Below are positions 59,419 to 64,000 of a stretch of DNA of 64,000 bases, in pieces; position 1 is the first letter of the stretch, and each line of letters begins with the position of its first letter. The notes under the pieces are model-generated. The model did not search any database and was not told the DNA's origin. It worked only from the letters and a program-made list of their open reading frames with translations. The translations under genes were made by a program, and so were the position numbers. Source of the DNA: Thermohalobaculum sp039805905 (GTDB lineage Bacteria > Pseudomonadota > Alphaproteobacteria > Rhodobacterales > Rhodobacteraceae); contig JBDIVM010000005.1 in assembly GCA_039805905.1 (NCBI GenBank), forward strand, positions 186,001-250,000, given 5' to 3'.

Positions 59419-61746
59419 ATGCCGTCACTGACAGCAACGCTGGAAGACGCGATCCATCGCGCAATCGGCTTTGCCAATGCGCGGCGGCATGAGCTTGCGA
59501 CCCTCGAGCATCTGCTGCTCGCCCTCGTCGACGAGCCTGACGCGGCGCGCGTCATGCGCGCCTGTTCGGTCGATCTGGCCGAACTCAAGCGCAGCCTGAC
59601 CCGCTTCATCGACACCGAGCTCGAAACGCTCGTCTTCGATTCCGACGGTGCCGAGGCAGCCCCCTCCACGGGATTCCAGCGGGTGATCCAGCGCGCCGCG
59701 ATCCATGTCCAGAGCTCGGGCCGCAACGAGGTCAGCGGCGCCAATGTGCTGGTCGCGATCTTCAACGAGCGCGAGAGCCACGCCGCCTTCTTCCTGCAGG
59801 AGCAGGACATGACCCGCTACGACGCGGTCAACTACCTCAGCCACGGCGTCGCCAAGGATCCGGCCTTTGGCGAGACTCGGCCCGTGCGCGGCGCGGAGGA
59901 ACCCGAAAGCACCGACAAGCCCCGCGGCGGCGAGGACACCAAGGCTGAGGAAACCAGCCTCGGCAAGTTTTGCACCGACCTCAACGCCAAGGCGCGCTCG
60001 GGCCGTGTCGATCCGCTGATCGGCCGCGAGAACGAGGTCGAGCGCTGCATCCAGGTGCTCTGCCGGCGGCGCAAGAACAACCCGCTGCTGGTCGGCGATC
60101 CCGGCGTCGGCAAGACCGCCATCGCCGAGGGTCTGGCGAAGAAGATCGTCGACGGCGAGGTGCCGGACGTGCTCGCCGGCTCGACCATATTTGCCCTCGA
60201 CATGGGGGCGCTGCTTGCCGGCACCCGCTACCGCGGCGATTTCGAGGAACGGCTGAAGGCGGTCATCCGCGAGCTGGAGGACCATCCGGACGCGATCCTG
60301 TTCATCGACGAGATCCACACGGTGATCGGCGCCGGCGCCACCACGGGCGGCGCGATGGACGCCTCGAACCTGCTGAAGCCGGCGCTGCAGTCGGGCACGC
60401 TCCGCTGCATGGGCTCGACCACCTACAACGAGTTCCGCCAGCATTTCGAGAAGGACCGGGCGCTGAGCCGCCGGTTCCAGAAGATCGACGTGAACGAGCC
60501 GAACATCGACGACACGGTCAAGATCCTGCGCGGGCTTAAGCCCTATTTCGAGGAGCACCACGAGGTCAAGTACACGGCCGAGGCGATCAGAGCGGCGGTG
60601 GACCTCTCCGCCCGCTACATCAACGACCGCAAGCTGCCGGACAAGGCGATCGACGTGATCGACGAGGCAGGCGCGGCGCAGCACCTGCTGCCGCTCCACA
60701 AGCGGCGCAAGACCATTACGGTGAAGGAGATCGAGGCGGTCGTCGCCAAGATCGCCCGCATTCCTCCGAAGACCGTGTCGAAGAACGATTCCGAGGCGCT
60801 GCGCGAGCTCGAGGTGAACCTCAAGCGCGTCGTGTTCGGCCAGCACGCCGCCATCGAGGCGCTGGCCTCGGCCATCAAGCTCAGCCGTGCGGGGCTGCGC
60901 GAGCCCGAGAAGCCGATCGGCTGCTATCTGTTCGCCGGACCCACCGGCGTCGGCAAGACCGAGGTCGCCAAGCAGCTCGCGAGTTGCTTGGCGGTGGAGA
61001 TGCTCCGCTTCGACATGTCCGAGTACATGGAGAAGCACTCGGTAAGCCGGCTGATCGGCGCGCCCCCGGGCTATGTGGGCTTCGACCAGGGCGGGCTCCT
61101 GACCGACGGCGTCGACCAGCACCCGCACTGCGTGCTGCTGCTCGACGAGATCGAGAAGGCGCATCCGGACGTCTACAACATCCTGCTCCAGATCATGGAC
61201 CACGGGACACTGACGGACCACAACGGCAAGAAGGTCAACTTCCGCAACGTGATCCTGATCATGACGACCAATGCCGGCGCGCAGGAGCAGGCGAAGGCCG
61301 CCATCGGCTTCGGCCGCGAGCGGCGCGAGGGCGAGGACATCGCCGCGATCGAGCGGATGTTCACACCCGAGTTCCGCAATCGCCTTGATTCGGTGATCTC
61401 GTTCGGCGCGCTCCCGCGCGAGGTGATCCTGCAGGTTGTCGAGAAATTCGTCCTGCAGCTCGAGGCGCAGCTCATGGAACGCGGCGTATCGATCGAGCTG
61501 ACCCAGCCGGCGACCGAGCTCCTCGCGGACCTCGGCTACGATGACCGCATGGGTGCGCGTCCACTGGCCCGGGTGATCCAGGAGCAGATCAAGAAGCCGC
61601 TCGCCGAGGAGCTGCTGTTCGGCAAGCTCGCGAAAGGCGGGCTCGTCCGCGTCATGGCCGACAAGGGAAGGATCGCGCTCGACATCGTGCCGCCCGACCA
61701 GCCGCGGCTGCCGCCGAAGAAGACGCCCCTGCTCACGGCGAACTGA
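59419..61746 (+). CDS. clpA: ATP-dependent Clp protease ATP-binding subunit ClpA
   Basis: 775 residues from the ATG at 59419, which follows GGGAGA and gives the canonical N-domain start. Clp_N repeats (about 5-145), an acidic linker, AAA1 with GDPGVGKTA near 220, AAA2 with GPTGVGKTEV near 505 and LLLDEIEKAHPDVYN Walker B. The IGL-type ClpP loop IGFGRERREGED near 630. ClpA unfolds substrates for ClpP. Preceded by clpS with 145 nt between, so possibly its own promoter. Confidence 0.97.
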   Translation: MPSLTATLEDAIHRAIGFANARRHELATLEHLLLALVDEPDAARVMRACSVDLAELKRSLTRFIDTELETLVFDSDGAEAAPSTGFQRVIQRAAIHVQSSGRNEVSGANVLVAIFNERESHAAFFLQEQDMTRYDAVNYLSHGVAKDPAFGETRPVRGAEEPESTDKPRGGEDTKAEETSLGKFCTDLNAKARSGRVDPLIGRENEVERCIQVLCRRRKNNPLLVGDPGVGKTAIAEGLAKKIVDGEVPDVLAGSTIFALDMGALLAGTRYRGDFEERLKAVIRELEDHPDAILFIDEIHTVIGAGATTGGAMDASNLLKPALQSGTLRCMGSTTYNEFRQHFEKDRALSRRFQKIDVNEPNIDDTVKILRGLKPYFEEHHEVKYTAEAIRAAVDLSARYINDRKLPDKAIDVIDEAGAAQHLLPLHKRRKTITVKEIEAVVAKIARIPPKTVSKNDSEALRELEVNLKRVVFGQHAAIEALASAIKLSRAGLREPEKPIGCYLFAGPTGVGKTEVAKQLASCLAVEMLRFDMSEYMEKHSVSRLIGAPPGYVGFDQGGLLTDGVDQHPHCVLLLDEIEKAHPDVYNILLQIMDHGTLTDHNGKKVNFRNVILIMTTNAGAQEQAKAAIGFGRERREGEDIAAIERMFTPEFRNRLDSVISFGALPREVILQVVEKFVLQLEAQLMERGVSIELTQPATELLADLGYDDRMGARPLARVIQEQIKKPLAEELLFGKLAKGGLVRVMADKGRIALDIVPPDQPRLPPKKTPLLTAN

Positions 61747-61891
61747 TCGCGGCCAGCCCTCGGTAACGATGCCTCGCCCGGCGCAGTGACGGTTTCGGGG
61801 CGCGGAGCGTCCGGAATCCGGTTGCGTACCGCTCACGCCTCGCCGACTGTGCCCCATTCCCGGCTCCTCCCGGCGCAGGAGACAGCGTGTC

Positions 61892-63100
61892 ATGGTGTCG
61901 AATGTGGTGGTCATCGGCGGCGGCCAGGCGGGCGCGGCCCTTGTGGCGCGGCTACGCGGTGACGGCTTCGCCGGCACAATCACCCTGATCGGCGCCGAGC
62001 CGGTGCCACCGTACCAGCGCCCGCCGCTCTCGAAGAAGTACCTGCTCGGCGAGATGGCCGAGGAGCGCCTCTACCTGAAACCGGCCGCCTTCTACGAGGA
62101 ACAGGAGATCCGCCTCGTCACCGGCACCGAGGTCATCGGCATCGACCGTGCGCGGCGCGAGGTGACGGCGGGCGCAACGCGTTTCCCTTATGACGCGCTG
62201 GCGCTGACCACCGGCGCCCGGCCCCGGCTGCTGCCGGCGGCCGTCGGCGGAATGCTGGGCGGGGTCTATCCCGTCCGCACGCTCTCCGATGTCGATGCCA
62301 TGGCTCCGGAAATCGCCGACGGGCGGCGGGTTCTGATCGTCGGCGGCGGATATATCGGCCTCGAGGCGGCCGCCGTCTGCGCGCTGAAGGGGCTGAAGGT
62401 CACGCTGATCGAGCTCGCCCCGCGAATCCTGCAGCGGGTTGCGTCGGCCGCCACGGCGGACGCGGTCCGCGCTCTCCACGGGGAGCACGGCGTCGACATC
62501 CGCGAAGCCACCGGGCTCGCTCGGCTCGAGGGGTCGGGCCGGGTCGAGGCGGCGGTGCTCGCGGGTGGCGAGCGCCTTGCGGTCGACTTCGTCATCGTCG
62601 GCATCGGCATCGCACCCGACACGCGGCTCGCCGAGACGGCTGGCCTCGCCCTCGAGAACGGGATCGCGGTCGATGGCCGCTGCCGCAGTTCGGACCCGGC
62701 GATCTATGCCGCCGGCGACTGTGCCTCGTTCCCCTGGAAGGGCGGGCGCATCCGGCTCGAATCGGTGCAGAACGCCATCGACCAGGCCGAGCACGCGGCG
62801 AGGGCAATCATGGGCTCGCAGGCCGACTATGCGCCGGTGCCCTGGTTCTGGTCCGACCAGTACGACGCGCGGCTGCAGATCGCCGGGCTCGGCACCGGCC
62901 ACGACCGGACCGTGACCCGGCCGGGCCACCGGCCAGGCGGCCTCTCGATCTGGTACTATCGCGGCGGGACTCTCCTCGCCGTCGACGCGATCAACGATTC
63001 CAAGGCCTACATGCAGGGGAAACGGTGGATCGAGGCCGGGCATTCGCCCGACCCTGAAGCCCTCGCGGACGCGACATTGGACCTCAAGGCGCTGGGCTGA
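61892..63100 (+). CDS. NAD(P)/FAD-dependent ferredoxin reductase
   Basis: 402 residues. FAD motif VVVIGGGQAGAALVARLRG at the N-terminus, conserved PPYQRPPLSKKYLLG near 40-54, NAD motif VLIVGGGYIGLEAAAV near 148-163, and FAD-phosphate YAAGDCASFPW near 272. C-terminal domain with PWFWSDQYDARLQIAGL. Rhodocoxin/putidaredoxin reductase type, passing electrons from NADH to a [2Fe-2S] ferredoxin for a P450 or oxygenase. No partner gene nearby. Confidence 0.93.
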   Translation: MVSNVVVIGGGQAGAALVARLRGDGFAGTITLIGAEPVPPYQRPPLSKKYLLGEMAEERLYLKPAAFYEEQEIRLVTGTEVIGIDRARREVTAGATRFPYDALALTTGARPRLLPAAVGGMLGGVYPVRTLSDVDAMAPEIADGRRVLIVGGGYIGLEAAAVCALKGLKVTLIELAPRILQRVASAATADAVRALHGEHGVDIREATGLARLEGSGRVEAAVLAGGERLAVDFVIVGIGIAPDTRLAETAGLALENGIAVDGRCRSSDPAIYAAGDCASFPWKGGRIRLESVQNAIDQAEHAARAIMGSQADYAPVPWFWSDQYDARLQIAGLGTGHDRTVTRPGHRPGGLSIWYYRGGTLLAVDAINDSKAYMQGKRWIEAGHSPDPEALADATLDLKALG

Positions 63101-63455
63101 ACACCGGCCACGCAAGGCTCGTGCCGCGGCCCCCGAAACGAATGCAGGCGGCCTCGGGAAAGACCGCCTGCGACACTGGCACAACAACACTGGTGACACA
63201 CAAGGCGGGCCCACGGCGCATTCGCGGGTGAGGGACACCCTGAGGGACGCGGAATACCGCGAGCCACGTTGTTACAATACCCGATGCACCTTGCTGAATC
63301 TGTGACGATTGTTACGATCTCGCTTAGTCTGTTATGTTTGCGCGTGGTGGACGGGAGCGACCCTTCACCGGAGCAAGGTCGTCGACATTGGTGCCGTGGA
63401 CCGGCAGCGGCCCGACGATGTGTGTTCGCGTTGACCGCCAGTCATTGGCACGGAG
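63101..63455. other. Intergenic stretch with hairpin and Crp/Fnr-gene promoter region
   Basis: GCAGGCGG (63144-63151) pairs perfectly with CCGCCTGC (63164-63171) around 12 nt; no T-run, so a weak terminator of the reductase gene at best. About 63265-63345 is AT-rich and holds TTGTTACAAT and a similar ATTGTTACGAT ~40 nt apart, plausible regulator or promoter elements. No gene seen. Confidence 0.45.
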
Positions 63456-64000
63456 ATGACCGAAGCCATGCTGAAGGATCGCGCATTGCTCTTTCCGAAA
63501 GGGAGTACGCTGGACCTTTGCGGTCCGGCCGGCTGCGCCGCGCTTGCACGGTACTGGAGCGATGCCGTCTATCTGCCCCGTTCGCTGATCGTCGGCGAGG
63601 ACGAACCCGACGACGACGTGTTCTTCATCCTCTCCGGCCGTGCGCGCGCGGCGACCTTTACGGGCAGCGGGCGCGAGGTCCTGATGTCCGATCTGCTGCC
63701 CGGGGAATCCTTCGGAATTCTCGCAGCGATCGACGGCCGGCCGCGATCCACGAGTGTCGTCGCGATCGAGGAGTCCCGGATCGCCCGCATGTCCGCCGTC
63801 CACTTCAACGAGGTCCTCTATTCCGAAGCGGCCGTGACCCGGGCCTTCATCCTCTATCTGGTCGACCGTATCCGGCTGCTGTCGACGCGGATCACCGCGG
63901 TCACCACGCTCAACGCCGAGCAGCGGCTCATCGCCGAGCTGCTCCGTCTCGCCGAGGGCGCGGAGACAGGCAATGACACGGCGCTGATCCCGTCCGTCGC
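63456..64000 (+). CDS. Crp/Fnr-family regulator, 3' end cut by window edge
   Basis: ATG at 63456 follows a CACGGAG site; the frame is open to the edge, giving 181 complete codons. Cyclic-nucleotide-binding-like beta-roll: VGEDEPDDDVFFILSGRARA, then VLMSDLLPGESFGILAAIDG and RPRSTSVVAIEES. A long dimerisation helix with FILYLVDRIRLLSTRI follows. The C-terminal HTH_Crp begins near the edge (EQRLIAELLRLAEG). No N-terminal Fe-S Cys cluster as in Fnr, so effector is unknown. Confidence 0.88.
   Translation, partial: MTEAMLKDRALLFPKGSTLDLCGPAGCAALARYWSDAVYLPRSLIVGEDEPDDDVFFILSGRARAATFTGSGREVLMSDLLPGESFGILAAIDGRPRSTSVVAIEESRIARMSAVHFNEVLYSEAAVTRAFILYLVDRIRLLSTRITAVTTLNAEQRLIAELLRLAEGAETGNDTALIPSV

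Noticed and set aside
59425..61983. Very long minus-strand open frame opposite clpA
   Set aside because: Antisense shadow in GC-rich codons: rich in Arg/Asp/His/Leu without any domain, exactly opposite an intact ClpA. Same reasoning for long frames opposite fliF/fliH (10770-13178 minus), ctaD (24955-27225 plus), ugd/mipZ (54556-56202 minus) and mgtE.
1..64000. CRISPR arrays, rRNA genes, prophage or complete insertion sequences
   Set aside because: No regularly spaced repeats, no rRNA-like sequence, no transposase or phage structural gene recognised on either strand.

Overview
The window reads as one contiguous chromosomal segment of a very GC-rich alphaproteobacterium, most like the Rhodobacterales. 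Support comes from the flagellar gene order (two FliL proteins, MotA, MotE and a large TPR protein in one block), MipZ instead of Min proteins, TauR/Xsc/Tpa taurine catabolism, a phasin with a PhaR-like operator, a zinc-free bL31, and a CtaD/DUF2244 pair. Genus cannot be decided from the sequence.

Layout. 1-14.2 kb: flagellar/motor cluster. Plus strand: fliK (cut by the left edge) and flgD. Minus strand, read right to left: fliL, a one-TM coiled-coil protein, motE-like, motA, an 897-residue TPR protein, flgF, flgG, flgA, flgH and a second fliL-like gene. Plus strand again: fliF-fliH-fliN-fliP, tightly overlapped and without fliG. 14.2-18.4 kb: HDAC-family deacetylase, bioY, and a 781-residue membrane protein with GspL/PilM-like and GspC/PilP-like ends. 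18.4-24.7 kb: maturation set for a molybdenum hydroxylase (MoeA-MocA fusion, XdhC/CoxI, CoxE, CoxD) next to mgtE; no structural hydroxylase genes are present. 24.9-28.2 kb: DUF2244, ctaD, lipB, tRNA-Leu(GAG). 28.2-30.6 kb: HxlR regulator divergent from GST, an NTF2-like protein and a bicupin.

30.7-41.9 kb: sulfonate/taurine and acetyl-phosphate module. TauR-type regulator and tpa are divergent; xsc with an EamA transporter, a RidA-like protein and an MFS transporter lie on the minus strand; ackA, pta and a short citrate synthase follow. Taurine is expected to go to sulfoacetaldehyde (Tpa), then to acetyl phosphate and sulfite (Xsc), then to acetate and ATP (AckA) or acetyl-CoA (Pta) and citrate. 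A near-exact TauR box lies upstream of xsc.

41.9-48.9 kb: mixed region. REP-like palindromes flank two small, less GC-rich unknown genes (41.9-43.2 kb). Then come peroxiredoxin, SDR, a glycine-zipper lipoprotein, rsmD and a class V aminotransferase, then a minus-strand run of four small unknown genes (47.0-48.2 kb) and a 0.7-kb stretch without a convincing gene. 48.9-52.9 kb: acuI, a divergent FadR-type GntR regulator with a palindrome between them, DUF2182, DUF1326 and a conserved hypothetical. 53-64 kb: housekeeping genes prsA, rpmE, mipZ, ugd, a D-Ala-D-Ala carboxypeptidase with a SPOR-like tail, phasin, clpS, clpA, a ferredoxin reductase, and a Crp/Fnr regulator cut by the right edge.

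No CRISPR array, rRNA, prophage or complete insertion sequence was found. The best candidates for something undescribed are the GspL/GspC-like hybrid protein (16.0-18.4 kb), the four-gene small-protein cassette (47.0-48.2 kb) and the palindrome-bracketed zinc-ribbon gene (42.5-43.1 kb).
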